Origin: Motiliproteus sp036960175
GTDB taxonomy: Bacteria; Pseudomonadota; Gammaproteobacteria; Pseudomonadales; Balneatricaceae
NCBI GenBank assembly: GCA_036960175.1
Contig: JBALWH010000005.1
Span: forward strand, 1 to 64,000
Length of the DNA stretch: 64,000 nt
Direction of reading: 5' to 3'
Part shown: piece by piece, positions 8,754-17,647 of the stretch
How positions within the stretch are numbered: the stretch's first letter is position 1
Layout: the number at the start of each line of letters is the position of its first letter
Made by a program: the position numbers and the translations under genes
The notes under the pieces: model-generated
The model's database searches: none
Told to the model about the DNA's origin: nothing
Seen by the model: only the letters and a program-made list of their open reading frames with translations

Positions 8754-10116
8754 AAATGGCGTCTCCACTATCGCTCATACGCTCCACATTACCGACACGC
8801 TCGTAAAAACGAATGAGTGCCTGCTGACTTTGTTTGTCAAAATAAATTCCACGCGACTTGAATTCAGTCAACAGCTCGTGGAAACGTAGCTTGTCCTTGC
8901 TGCCAATGGCGATATTGGTGATCAAAGCTATATAGTCTTGGTTCATCACCAAAACTTTACCGACTTGACCGCGCGCTTTAACAAAGGTGCTACATAGCTC
9001 ATCTTCGGTAGCCTTAATGAATTTTCCCTGTGCTGCGGAGCGTGTCGTGCCTTTATCAAACTGCTTAACAGCAAGTTCTAATAGAGCTTTGAGCCAGTAG
9101 CGCGGCTCAGTGTTTTCTTTATCGTAAGGGAAGTGAAAGGGATGACTTTCATTGCGGTCTGCGGCAAATTTTTCAGCATAATCTCTAAGTTTATAGCTGT
9201 CGCTATCCGTCAAGCTCTGCGCCAATTGCCACAGAGGTAAGCGATGCTCGTTACCCTCTTTACTGATCTCTTGCAGGCCTTCTGACATGGATAAGTACGG
9301 AAAGATATTAACCAGTAGGCGGGATACCGTTTGATGGCCATTGCGTACCAAATCAGTTCGCTCACGGCTTGCCGTCTCGTTCTCCATAATGAAATACAGC
9401 GGCTTCGCAGTGGGCTCACAGTCCAGTCCTTTAATATTCAACGCTAGCTGTGCGGTATAGAGGTAGCCGTATAGTTTGAGTAGATTCTGTAGCTGATCGA
9501 TCAAGTACTTAGGGTGGCCGGCCAAAAGCTGTAGGTCAGCTCGGAAACGCTCCGTCAAAAATGGCAGGTAAGCCTTCTCATTGACGCCTTTAGACAGGAT
9601 TCTCTTGCCGCCGTTGAAATCTGACAGAATCTCCTCTGATCGTAACGATTCAACCACCTGTCGTTCTAGGAAGTTGCTGTCTTCCTCGGCGGGTTTATCG
9701 ATATAGAGACCTCGCATCAAGCTAGAAAACATATCAGCTAGCCGATGCTGAGGAGAGTTACCTGTCAGAGGTGCCAATTTAAACAACAAGGCTTCTGGCG
9801 TGACGCTATAAACCGCGTCATCGGCAAAGTACATCTCTTCGAGGTAGGCCCACAGTTCAGCTTCATCTAAACGCTCTTCAAAGTCAGCCTGACATATTTT
9901 ACGGAAGGCATTAATGGCTGATAATTCTTTGTTTGCGTGATCCCCTGAAAGGCTTTTAGTGAATTTTGTACTTAGTTGCTTACGGTAAAGATTTCTTACC
10001 ACAACCGCCTTAGCGACTCCCCAGTCAAAATCACCTTCGTTGTTACCTGTTCGGGCAGGGAAATAGCTGTTTAGTACGTTGTTGCCTGGCTTTAGCGTAA
10101 CTTTCAGTATCGACAT
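8734..10116 (-). CDS. dptG: Phosphorothioation-dependent restriction protein DptG
   Basis: A 460-residue protein that I identify from overall sequence character and from its fixed place between dptF and dptH. DptG is required for Dpt restriction in enteric systems, but its biochemical role is not established. No catalytic motif is obvious; it looks helical and soluble. The start follows the dptF stop by two bases and the 3' end overlaps dptH, so the three genes form one tightly coupled transcript. The start MSILKVTLKPGNN fits, since no other in-frame start is close. Confidence 0.88.
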   Translation of the reverse strand: MSILKVTLKPGNNVLNSYFPARTGNNEGDFDWGVAKAVVVRNLYRKQLSTKFTKSLSGDHANKELSAINAFRKICQADFEERLDEAELWAYLEEMYFADDAVYSVTPEALLFKLAPLTGNSPQHRLADMFSSLMRGLYIDKPAEEDSNFLERQVVESLRSEEILSDFNGGKRILSKGVNEKAYLPFLTERFRADLQLLAGHPKYLIDQLQNLLKLYGYLYTAQLALNIKGLDCEPTAKPLYFIMENETASRERTDLVRNGHQTVSRLLVNIFPYLSMSEGLQEISKEGNEHRLPLWQLAQSLTDSDSYKLRDYAEKFAADRNESHPFHFPYDKENTEPRYWLKALLELAVKQFDKGTTRSAAQGKFIKATEDELCSTFVKARGQVGKVLVMNQDYIALITNIAIGSKDKLRFHELLTEFKSRGIYFDKQSQQALIRFYERVGNVERMSDSGDAIYVRKIL

Positions 10117-10118
10117 AA

Positions 10119-11720
10119 TTACAACCCGCTCACTCGAATATCACCATCAGGATGGGCTTTGACTTTGACACGCAGGCCATCCCGATAGAGGTAAAGTACG
10201 TCTGTATTGCCCACTTTAGAGGTGATACGGGTAACTAGCTCGTCCAGTAAGACAACGCTATTTTTGTCATGCTTGTTGGGGCGATAACCCGCGACGACAT
10301 CCAGCATTAATGACAGAAAGTTTACATTTACAGGCAGGGGTTCCAGCGCATTGTCATTAACTGACAAGTAGAGATGAAAGGCATGAATATCCTTACAAAC
10401 ATCGGCCTCAATAGCCTTGTAGCAAACACTTAACTCAATCTCAGATGCAAGGTCACAGGAGCCATGCGAGGATAGATAAAATTCATCTTTAGTTAGATAC
10501 GGGGCGTTGCGGTTGGCATAGCGGCCAGTGGCAGCAAAAACGACATCATCATAGAAACGTCGTAGTCTTTTTTTCTCTTCTTTATCACCGGCGTAATTTT
10601 TATGTAGAGCCCAGATTTCCCGGTAGAGACGCTCACCCTCTTCATGAAACGAAGACTTAAACTGCTTGTGGTAGTTATGCTCAAGTACCGTTCTTTTTAG
10701 TAGATAAAACAGACGGGTGGCAGAGTTAGCCTGCAGCTTGCTCAAAACGGAATACTTTACTTTAATTTCATCAATGAATAGCTGGTACTGGGCGTCTTCT
10801 ATATCTAGCGTACGATTTAAAATGAACCGGTCGATGTCGTGATCGCGGATTACGCTAGGATCAAACGCCACCATAGCCTTTAGTAGCTCGTTATCGCCAC
10901 CATTGAACAAGTTATCAAACAGGTACCCAGGACCTGTCAGGATGCAGTAGATAAAGTCGAGCAGCATTCGCGCTGTAACAAACTGATCTTGCCGAATACG
11001 AGCGTTCAGTAGCAGTTCGACCACAACCTTCTGCACCGAACGGTCTCGCAGTAAGGTAAAGTTAGCAATCAGCTTTTTATCCTGATTTGTTGCTAGCGCC
11101 TGATTAAAGTAATCCCGAAATTTGTTGTTTTGATCATCTCTGACCACTCGGTCCAATAATCCACTGAAAAAAGCCGATGAAACCTCTGCACCTTCGATCT
11201 TAAACTTAGGGAAGGCTTCAAAGTCGAGGAAGGTGAAACGACCGGTTGACTGCTGATTGTCTAAGAACTGTAAGATGGCGTCTTTGACAGCTTGGTGCTT
11301 TCCATCTCCCTCACGTTCAAAGTTAGCCAGCATGCCAATATTGATGCCGATAACTAGCGGTCTACGGCTGGATATTTGCTGGGTAAAACGATCATTGAGG
11401 GTGTCTATCGCGGTATGGGAAGGGTCAAAACTATGGGTGGCATCTAGATGGAAATCGACCGCCTCATCGTATTTTTCACTGTAACGAGTCAGAATCTCAG
11501 ACTTACCGTCACCGCTACTACCACAAAGAAAAATGACGTCATTTTCTTGGATGCGATCTAACTTATCCTTAAAGGCTGTCTCTATCTCGGTTTTAACATA
11601 GAGATAGTTTTTGATAGCCCGGAGTTCAGGATCGACAATCTCCCCGGCTGTTGTTACAGCATAAGGCGACGACTTCGATAAAACGGCAAGAGCCTTCCTT
11701 AGATCCATATCAGCGTCCAT
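10119..11720 (-). CDS. dptF: Phosphorothioation-dependent restriction protein DptF
   Basis: A 533-residue P-loop protein and the first gene of the restriction operon. Walker A is GSSGDGKS at about residues 67-74, after a short conserved N-terminus (LRKALAVLSKSSPYAV). Known: DptF works with DptG and DptH to restrict DNA that lacks sulfur marks. An upstream TTG at 11756 stays in frame, but MHGCPEG there looks untranslated. The ATG at 11720 is used here; 11708 (MDLRKAL) is equally possible because neither has a strong ribosome site. The operon promoter must lie in the 660-bp gap to the right. Confidence 0.88.
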   Translation of the reverse strand: MDADMDLRKALAVLSKSSPYAVTTAGEIVDPELRAIKNYLYVKTEIETAFKDKLDRIQENDVIFLCGSSGDGKSEILTRYSEKYDEAVDFHLDATHSFDPSHTAIDTLNDRFTQQISSRRPLVIGINIGMLANFEREGDGKHQAVKDAILQFLDNQQSTGRFTFLDFEAFPKFKIEGAEVSSAFFSGLLDRVVRDDQNNKFRDYFNQALATNQDKKLIANFTLLRDRSVQKVVVELLLNARIRQDQFVTARMLLDFIYCILTGPGYLFDNLFNGGDNELLKAMVAFDPSVIRDHDIDRFILNRTLDIEDAQYQLFIDEIKVKYSVLSKLQANSATRLFYLLKRTVLEHNYHKQFKSSFHEEGERLYREIWALHKNYAGDKEEKKRLRRFYDDVVFAATGRYANRNAPYLTKDEFYLSSHGSCDLASEIELSVCYKAIEADVCKDIHAFHLYLSVNDNALEPLPVNVNFLSLMLDVVAGYRPNKHDKNSVVLLDELVTRITSKVGNTDVLYLYRDGLRVKVKAHPDGDIRVSGL

Positions 11721-12380
11721 ACATAATGTCACGAGACCCTCAGGACAGCCGTGCAAAATGTCATGGGGCGTTACTTACGATAATGCACATTATCATACAT
11801 TTAAAACAGCCTTAAGGTCATTTTAGAGCTGGCGTACTGAAGAGTTTAAAAAGGGTGGGCACAATTTGGGCACAGAAGCATTTCGACACCCAAAAACGGT
11901 TATGAGCCCGACCAGCTATCAATAGCATCCCCTTTTAGCTACTAATTTCCGGGAAGATTGCCGGTGAAGTAAAAGTAAAACAAAGATTTGTGATTAATTA
12001 AATCATCTTGATCAACCTAATTCCTGAAGCTTATCAGTAGCTTTCTGGTGACTTCTGCTGGAACACCTATACCAAGACGCCAAACCGCTCGCCCCTCTTC
12101 AAGGAGGCTGAAAATCACGCTTGTACCTGTTTCACGATCTAGGGAAATGGGATGGACTCCCCAAAAGCATGCCTTCCGCAGAGTGTCTCATTATGAGACA
12201 CCTTTTTTTTCTGGCTGGGGGGGGGTGGTGCAGCCACACCACTTTTTGCACTCCTCTGAATAATTACCCCTAGCGAATTATCAGGTCTCGTAATTGAGGT
12301 CGAATTAGCGGTTAACTACTCGAATCTGTTCCTTTTCCTGCGTCTGTATGCCGATTTCCCGACATATAGACGCACTGATC
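11721..12380. other. 660-bp gap: dptF upstream region and decayed sequence
   Basis: No intact gene seen. The left part must hold the dptF promoter, but I cannot pick out convincing -35/-10 boxes. At about 12015-12180 the - strand has an open stretch of about 57 codons without a start (reads ...DRETGTSVIFSLLEEG... and ends ...LLISFRN). It may be the tail of a broken gene that I do not recognise. A perfect palindrome at 12183-12201 and a run of nine G near 12217 follow. Confidence 0.5.
12183..12210 (+). terminator. Perfect 9-bp palindrome followed by eight T
   Basis: GTGTCTCAT and ATGAGACAC are exact inverted arms around one T, or an 8-bp stem with a TTA loop, followed directly by CTTTTTTTT. 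It has the form of an intrinsic terminator on the + strand, yet no gene on that strand ends here. The symmetric TGTCTCA/TGAGACA core also resembles enhancer sites of sigma-54 activators, so it may be a binding site left from a lost gene. Confidence 0.5.
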
Positions 12381-12560
12381 CTACGTTCTGACCATCTGAC
12401 TCACTCTAACGATATTCGCAAGAGCAAATAACATCGCTAGCTTGCTGTCATTTTTAGCCATGCCTCGATAACGTGCTTTGGTGAATCCAAATTGGCATTT
12501 AATGATCCGGAAGGGATGCTCGACCTTGGCTCGAAACGTGCTAGACCCCTTTGTGCCATG
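12381..12560 (-). pseudogene. IS5-family transposase, C-terminal remnant
   Basis: The - strand reads RAKVEHPFRIIKCQFGFTK, then ARYRGMAKNDSKLAMLFALANI and a stop at 12381. This is the typical C-terminus of IS5-group DDE transposases, with the catalytic glutamate in VEHPF. Only about 60 transposase residues remain. The sequence in front (toward 12635) no longer looks like the family, so the N-terminal domain and both end repeats are gone. It is a scar next to the island integrase and cannot transpose by itself. Confidence 0.8.
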
Positions 12561-12698
12561 TTTAATGATGAGGCATATGAACAGGCTCAGACAAACCGCT
12601 CTCGGCAGCTCAACCCCAAAGACCCCGCGTACCACAAGACACGTGAATCAAGCTTTAGGCAAACATCAAAGCCTATCATTAAGAATAAAAAACCTTAG
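12558..12698 (+). CDS. Small ORF, 46 aa, possibly the 3' part of a disrupted gene
   Basis: MFNDEAYEQAQTNRSRQLNP begins a 46-residue hydrophilic peptide rich in Gln, Asn and Lys. It ends 36 bp before a strong hairpin at 12734-12762, the arrangement of a real gene end. I see no ribosome site before the ATG, and the IS5 remnant abuts it. The original N-terminus was therefore probably replaced when the element inserted. The repeated Q-x-N-R-x-x-Q-x-NP pattern recalls small bacterial proteins of unknown function. Low confidence that it is expressed. Confidence 0.3.
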   Translation: MFNDEAYEQAQTNRSRQLNPKDPAYHKTRESSFRQTSKPIIKNKKP

Positions 12699-12733
12699 AC
12701 TATTAGCAATCGAAAGTTGCAGTTAAAACCGCC

Positions 12734-12762
12734 AACCCGGCTATGGCATCTGTAGCCGGGTT
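12734..12762 (+). terminator. Hairpin, 10-bp perfect stem
   Basis: AACCCGGCTA and TAGCCGGGTT form a perfect stem with a 9-nt loop, followed by TTCTTATCATTT. The T-rich tail is weak but present. It fits an intrinsic terminator for the small + strand gene ending at 12698. Confidence 0.65.
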
Positions 12763-12899
12763 CTTATCATTTCATACAGTCCAGACATATCATCTGTGCA
12801 ATACCTGCGCATTATGGCATACCCACCTCTGACCACCCTGAGGGCTTTTGTAACCAACCAGAACAATCGCCGCGAGGGGTAATGGAGCGGACTCACTTA

Positions 12900-14321
12900 C
12901 TAAGTAACTAGCCCCAGTTTTTTTAGCCTGTCGATACCTTCACGCACACCGATACCCTCATGGTAATCAACGATATTTCCTTCGATATGCTCTGGGGCAT
13001 TGCTCTTTATTTTGGCCTTCTTATAGTGTGTTTCGATCACCTGTATTGAAGTACCACAATGTTCAGAAATGTCATTGTGATTAATTCCATGTGCCAGTTG
13101 ATTATTAATGTAGGTATGACGACAGCTATAGGATTTATATTTGTCGTAGTGCAGTTTATCCCCAACATAACCTAGATACTGTTCTTGGCTAAAAATACGA
13201 TCATATGAGGGAAATGCATTGTTCACATAGCTGAAAAAAACATGTTTTTCAGGATATTTTTTTATCAAGTAATCGATACGCTCAGGGGTCAGAAACCCAT
13301 TCAATTCTTTTGCTGCATATTCAATAGATTTAATAGCGGTGGCATCTACAGCAATATCCCGATACTTCACGCCTTTTTTTTGAGTTTTTCCTTTATGGAG
13401 CCTTATTATGTAGAAGTGACTGCCACTAGCTTTATCAATATGCTTCGATATATCTTTAAACTTTATTCCTCGCGGCTCCTCACCTGGCCTAACACCAGTT
13501 GATAACACAAAACTGAAGTAGTGCTGGAATGCTCTTCGATAATGCTTTGTCTTTTCTTTACGGCTACTTTCAACAAATGCAGAATAATTATCTTTTATGA
13601 CGTGTAAGTCATGTTCAGAGAAGGGTTCCACCCTGTAGTCAGGGTCCTTGATTGCCACTTCCTTCGGAAATTCAGGGACTAAAACAGAACCAACCAACCT
13701 TTTCTTAACTGCATAATCAAACACCTTCTTTATGCTAGTTTTTTGCATCGTGATGCGAGATTTTGATCTAACCGATGTTTGATCAAAATACTCGATAAGC
13801 ATAGGGTAATCGACGTTCTTGATATTTACATCGCCGAAGTACTCGATAATGTGGTTATTCAGCAGGGAGATGTAATCCACGTAAGTGGTATTCGTATTAC
13901 TAGGGTCATCAACAACAGCTTGCATTTCGGAGATAGCTTTACGTGCGATGGATCTAAAAGACAGGTCCGTTCCTGTCTCGATAGAGTAGCCAGCCTCCAC
14001 CTTCCCGATAAGTTTGAATCGCTCTTCGATGGCTTTGATTCTTGCTTCTTCGAGAGAAGCTTTTCCGGTAGAAAACCTCTTTTCTGTCTTCTCACCATCC
14101 TTATCGATGACAACTCTTGCAGACCAATTTCTGGTCTTATCTGTTTGCCGAAATAAAGAAAGCGACCCATCGACTTTAACTCTTTCGGTTTTCTTTTCGT
14201 TTTCAGCATTCGCTGACTCATAAGCCGAGGAGTTTTCTAGCACGCCTATCTTTCGCAGCATGGTGTCATACTGCTCATGAGGCATATCGATGATGTAACG
14301 GATGAAAGACTGCTTGTCCAT
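12900..14321 (-). CDS. Tyrosine recombinase / island integrase
   Basis: A 473-residue site-specific recombinase, starting at ATG 14321 because AAGGAA lies eight bases before it. An upstream in-frame start at 14369 has no such site. The catalytic set is in order: Arg in TGVRPGEEP (about 277), Lys in HKGKTQKKG (about 307), Arg-His in YSCRHTY (about 398), His in SEHCGTS and nucleophile Tyr in IETHYKKA (about 430). The first His of the usual HxxR box is Tyr here, a substitution seen in other integrases. It lies directly beside the tRNA-Leu fragment, so it probably drives integration of the island at that tRNA. All catalytic residues are intact, so it may be active. Confidence 0.9.
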   Translation of the reverse strand: MDKQSFIRYIIDMPHEQYDTMLRKIGVLENSSAYESANAENEKKTERVKVDGSLSLFRQTDKTRNWSARVVIDKDGEKTEKRFSTGKASLEEARIKAIEERFKLIGKVEAGYSIETGTDLSFRSIARKAISEMQAVVDDPSNTNTTYVDYISLLNNHIIEYFGDVNIKNVDYPMLIEYFDQTSVRSKSRITMQKTSIKKVFDYAVKKRLVGSVLVPEFPKEVAIKDPDYRVEPFSEHDLHVIKDNYSAFVESSRKEKTKHYRRAFQHYFSFVLSTGVRPGEEPRGIKFKDISKHIDKASGSHFYIIRLHKGKTQKKGVKYRDIAVDATAIKSIEYAAKELNGFLTPERIDYLIKKYPEKHVFFSYVNNAFPSYDRIFSQEQYLGYVGDKLHYDKYKSYSCRHTYINNQLAHGINHNDISEHCGTSIQVIETHYKKAKIKSNAPEHIEGNIVDYHEGIGVREGIDRLKKLGLVT

Positions 14322-14420
14322 AAACGCAATTCCTTTGCATGAATATGTAGACAGATATGTAGAGCTCATGAAAATACCCTCTAAACACTTGAATGTAAAG
14401 AAAGTATTATAGAGGGATCA

Positions 14421-14475
14421 GATTCAAAATCCGTTGCCGAAAGGCGTGGCGGTTCGAGTCCGCCCACTGGTACCA
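14421..14475 (+). other. tRNA-Leu(CAA) 3' fragment, putative att site
   Basis: The sequence holds the anticodon loop TTCAAAA (CAA at 14425-14427), a class II variable arm (GCC-GAAA-GGC), a perfect T-arm (GGCGG, TTCGAGT, CCGCC) and an acceptor strand CACTGGT-A-CCA. Upstream of the anticodon loop the match fails: only three of five anticodon-stem pairs form, and there is no D-arm or 5' acceptor strand. It is thus a partial 3' copy, as left at the far end of an island that integrated into a tRNA gene. The intact copy should carry 5' acceptor ACCAGTG. Confidence 0.85.
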
Positions 14476-14740
14476 CTCTTTAAGACTCTCCCCCATCAAT
14501 CCATTGTTTGTTGGGGATCGCGACATAAAGGCGCTTTTTCGAAGCGTTATCGCAACAATCAAACAAATCCTATCTAGGCAAAACCATAGACACACCCGGT
14601 CTATCTACGGTTCCGTCTGTGCGGTTTCTGTGCGTCACGGTATCCGACTAGATCCAACGATATCCAAGATGGCTGACCTCAGGCCAGCATCAAAGACGAA
14701 ACTAACCACTCTGATTTACGGGATTAGCCCGGCCCCCCCC

Positions 14741-17647
14741 TCATTGCATATCCAGATAATCAAAGCGACCAAGCCGCAAGAGGTCTTCTCTGGCACGTTC
14801 TGCAGCTTCACGAGTTTGAGCCTCTTCAGCGTTCAGCCCAGCCCTTAGAATAGGTTTGGCTTCGTCTGCTGATAAGTACATCTGGGTATCTTGGTCCATG
14901 GTACCTGTGATTTTTGCAAAGCATTCAATGACTAATGACAAGTGATCCGGAAACATTTTGTTTAAGGCCCTCATCTCCAGGGAAAGACCGGCATTCTTCT
15001 CACGTCCATAATCGAGAATCATCGCATAAGAACGTAAACGCCACTCAGAATCCAGGCACTCAGCTTCAAGCCAGAAGGTAAACTTCTGAAGTTCCAGCGG
15101 TTCAGCGGTTTCAAAACGCCAATCAAAATAGGCAATTGCGCGATCGACCAGCGCTTTATCTAGGTGGTTACCGCTGTTTCTCAGTGAACGGCCAGCATGG
15201 TCGAATAGCTGAGCCCAATGCTCACGGTCATTGCGAGTCTTGTCATAGAAACGCGCCAGCAGACTCTCTTCACCCGTCAGAGGAAAAACTTCCCAAAGGT
15301 AGTAGGTAAAAAGGTGCTGGCCTAGCATGTCGACAAGCTCACGGTCCTCAGCTTTCTCGATCGTCTGATCATCTAGACGCTCAAGTAAATATTCGAACTC
15401 TCCCTGCAGAATTTCAAACACCACCTTAGCCGGTCGGTTGAAGCGGATATAACTACCAAAAACATCCTGCCAAACAGGCACATTATCTTTAGGGAACAGT
15501 GTTCCTAGTTGATCAATGCACCAATCCCGATTTAGAACGCATAGGTTTCCGAATTGCCTTCCCAGTAACGCATACTCAGGCCTAGTCAAAGGTACTTCGG
15601 CATCCCTGCCCATGCGATTAGAGAGAATGCTTGTCACTTCTGGAACGGTATCTTCTGGCAGGTAGCGGCGAATCCAGAAACCAAAATAAACAAGGGATTC
15701 GAGTGCCCGGCTGCGTGTGTTGTTGATGGCTTCAGTGATTGGATCATCATGACTCGGTAGCACCGGCCTGCTGTGATCTAGCCGCCAGTCAAACTGGCTA
15801 CACACTTGTTGAAGCAGATTGGAGATACTATCCCTTGCAGTAATTGGAGTATCAGTATCCTTACTCAAGGATGCGTCGATAAAATCAACCACTGCACGTC
15901 GTGAATTCCCCCAGTCCGGATGCTCACTAGATTCAACTCCCAGTTCGGACTGGTCTTCAATCCTAGCTGAGTCTGGATGCGATAAGACCCACCCACAAAA
16001 TTCGCTCCAGATGCCCAGCCTGTCGAAATCCCCTTCCTTGATGAGCTCCTGCATAGCGTTAAGCATGGAGACTACATAGATCGGTCGTTCAATTCTGTCT
16101 CGCTGCGCCATCCAGAAAGCTAAGCGCTTTTCATCTGAGATAATTCTCTCTTTGAACAGTGACTGAAAAACGCCAGCAAGCGCGGATATATTGATCTCAA
16201 CCAACCAGTTGTCCTGATCTCGATGCTCATCGTTCCAGTCATTCAGATAGATCAGAAGCTCCTCGTCCATGAAACTTTCGAGGTCTTCTGCCGACTTTGG
16301 ACTGCGATAGCTGACTGCACCGCTACGCCCCGAACTATAGGGCGAATAGCTGTCATCGCTAACGTCTTCTGCTTGCGCTTCACTCACCAGTTGATCGAAA
16401 TAATCCCGATATTTTCCGTCTAGTAATGCGGAAAACGGGCGAAGCTGCATGCGGTGGAAATAGTGCTGACGTTGCTGAAAGCCCTCATCACTGTAACGCT
16501 CTCCCATCCATTCGCGAAAATCCTCTTGCGAGGGTCCGTTAATAATGGCATCAAAAATCTCAGAACATTCGCCGTTGCTGAGTATATGGTGGCCGAATTG
16601 CTCACTGGCCTTACGGATCATCAATTGGAATTCGTAATGGTGCTCCCTCTTTGAATAGTCATCATGTCCCAGGATAAACTCACGTATCCACGGCAGGGTT
16701 TGGTCGTTAGGGTGCAATGAGTAAAGATACTGACGCAGGCGTTTGAATACCTTCCAGTGCTGGTTTCGTAATACTCGGTCTAGCGCCCCCGCTGATTCCG
16801 GGGCCTTGTTGTATACCTGTTCGCAGGCATAGGTCAGTGTATGAACTAGGGCTTCTTTGGCGTCCTGGTAGTCGCGATCTGACTTGTCCAACCTGCGGCA
16901 CCATATTTCCGAATAGTCCTCATCCCTTTGTCTGTCGAGTTCTTCCGGGTGCGTTTTCATTCGGATCATGCTTGCAACCGCGTCAATCAAAACACAGGAA
17001 ACCCGGTAGGGGTCACTCTCTGCTAAGGGACGAACTCCTTCTTCAAGGAGCTGTTCATATTCCCATTGGTCAAAGCGGGGGGAGGGTTCCAGCAAGGTTC
17101 TTGGAGCGCTGGCCTCCTTTTTTCGAAGCTGCTGCTTTTCCAGCGTTCTTGGGTCCTCCTGAAACGGGATAAGCTTTTTTACTATCTCAAGCGCTTCGTC
17201 TATATTTCCTTGGATTGCCCAATGTTGGATTAACTCTGGATAACGGTGCGCCAGGAACTGATGCTCAAGCTCGGTATACTCAACTATTTTGGGGAGTAGT
17301 CTTACAGAATCTTGCCCCTTTAATTTAAGCGCTATCGTGAGTATATCTTCGTAAACTCTAGGGTTATCTGTTTTTGGTAGAGCAAGCAATATTTCAGTTA
17401 TATGGCCTGCAGCATCCCCTGCTACTGTCACCAAAAAAGCTAGCTCAGGCCAATGCGGATGTTGTACATAGCCGTCAGAAAGCTGCTTCACCCCCGGAGG
17501 ATTACTAAAATAGCCACGCCGCTCCAATGGACCTATCCAGAGGGGGTTATTGAGCCTAGAAAAAAAATACTGCCGATCCGTCTCTTTTTTAACAGACGAC
17601 AGAACTTTATCTATCATCTCATTAGTTGGTTGCGTCCAGGATTTCAT
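14741..17647 (-). CDS. Unrecognised 968-aa protein, second gene of an accessory pair
   Basis: A large soluble protein of 968 residues. I see no signal peptide, membrane segment, P-loop or nuclease motif. It is rich in Trp, Glu, Asp and Leu, with a regular helical pattern reminiscent of alpha-solenoid repeats. A short Ser/Tyr-rich low-complexity linker sits near residues 430-455. Its start overlaps the end of the 214-aa gene by 26 bases, so the two are translationally coupled. The pair lies alone between a tRNA attachment scar and a broken integrase, the setting of cargo genes such as defence or toxin modules. That role is inferred from context only. Confidence 0.75.
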   Translation of the reverse strand: MKSWTQPTNEMIDKVLSSVKKETDRQYFFSRLNNPLWIGPLERRGYFSNPPGVKQLSDGYVQHPHWPELAFLVTVAGDAAGHITEILLALPKTDNPRVYEDILTIALKLKGQDSVRLLPKIVEYTELEHQFLAHRYPELIQHWAIQGNIDEALEIVKKLIPFQEDPRTLEKQQLRKKEASAPRTLLEPSPRFDQWEYEQLLEEGVRPLAESDPYRVSCVLIDAVASMIRMKTHPEELDRQRDEDYSEIWCRRLDKSDRDYQDAKEALVHTLTYACEQVYNKAPESAGALDRVLRNQHWKVFKRLRQYLYSLHPNDQTLPWIREFILGHDDYSKREHHYEFQLMIRKASEQFGHHILSNGECSEIFDAIINGPSQEDFREWMGERYSDEGFQQRQHYFHRMQLRPFSALLDGKYRDYFDQLVSEAQAEDVSDDSYSPYSSGRSGAVSYRSPKSAEDLESFMDEELLIYLNDWNDEHRDQDNWLVEINISALAGVFQSLFKERIISDEKRLAFWMAQRDRIERPIYVVSMLNAMQELIKEGDFDRLGIWSEFCGWVLSHPDSARIEDQSELGVESSEHPDWGNSRRAVVDFIDASLSKDTDTPITARDSISNLLQQVCSQFDWRLDHSRPVLPSHDDPITEAINNTRSRALESLVYFGFWIRRYLPEDTVPEVTSILSNRMGRDAEVPLTRPEYALLGRQFGNLCVLNRDWCIDQLGTLFPKDNVPVWQDVFGSYIRFNRPAKVVFEILQGEFEYLLERLDDQTIEKAEDRELVDMLGQHLFTYYLWEVFPLTGEESLLARFYDKTRNDREHWAQLFDHAGRSLRNSGNHLDKALVDRAIAYFDWRFETAEPLELQKFTFWLEAECLDSEWRLRSYAMILDYGREKNAGLSLEMRALNKMFPDHLSLVIECFAKITGTMDQDTQMYLSADEAKPILRAGLNAEEAQTREAAERAREDLLRLGRFDYLDMQ

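Larger units (their letters stand above)
1..14475. mobile_element. Genomic island, right part (phosphorothioation island)
   Basis: Seen: phosphorothioation genes, AT-rich inserted genes, IS debris and a tyrosine recombinase lie together, and the block ends at a 3' fragment of tRNA-Leu at 14421-14475. Known: islands that integrate at a tRNA 3' end restore the tRNA at one end and leave a partial 3' copy at the other. Inferred: the intact tRNA-Leu(CAA) lies left of the window on the + strand, and this is the distal end. The left boundary is not in the window. Genes right of 14475 may belong to a second, tandem element. Confidence 0.7.

Noticed and set aside
12183..12250. A sigma-54 promoter near the TGTCTCA palindrome
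   Set aside because: No TGGCAC-N5-TTGC type -24/-12 element found on either strand close by.
12048..12263. A 71-codon + strand ORF
   Set aside because: No ribosome site, and it runs through the palindrome and a poly-G tract; composition is not protein-like.
14407..14595. A 62-codon - strand ORF reading WADSNRHAFRQRILN
   Set aside because: It is the reverse complement of the tRNA-Leu fragment, a well-known false ORF.
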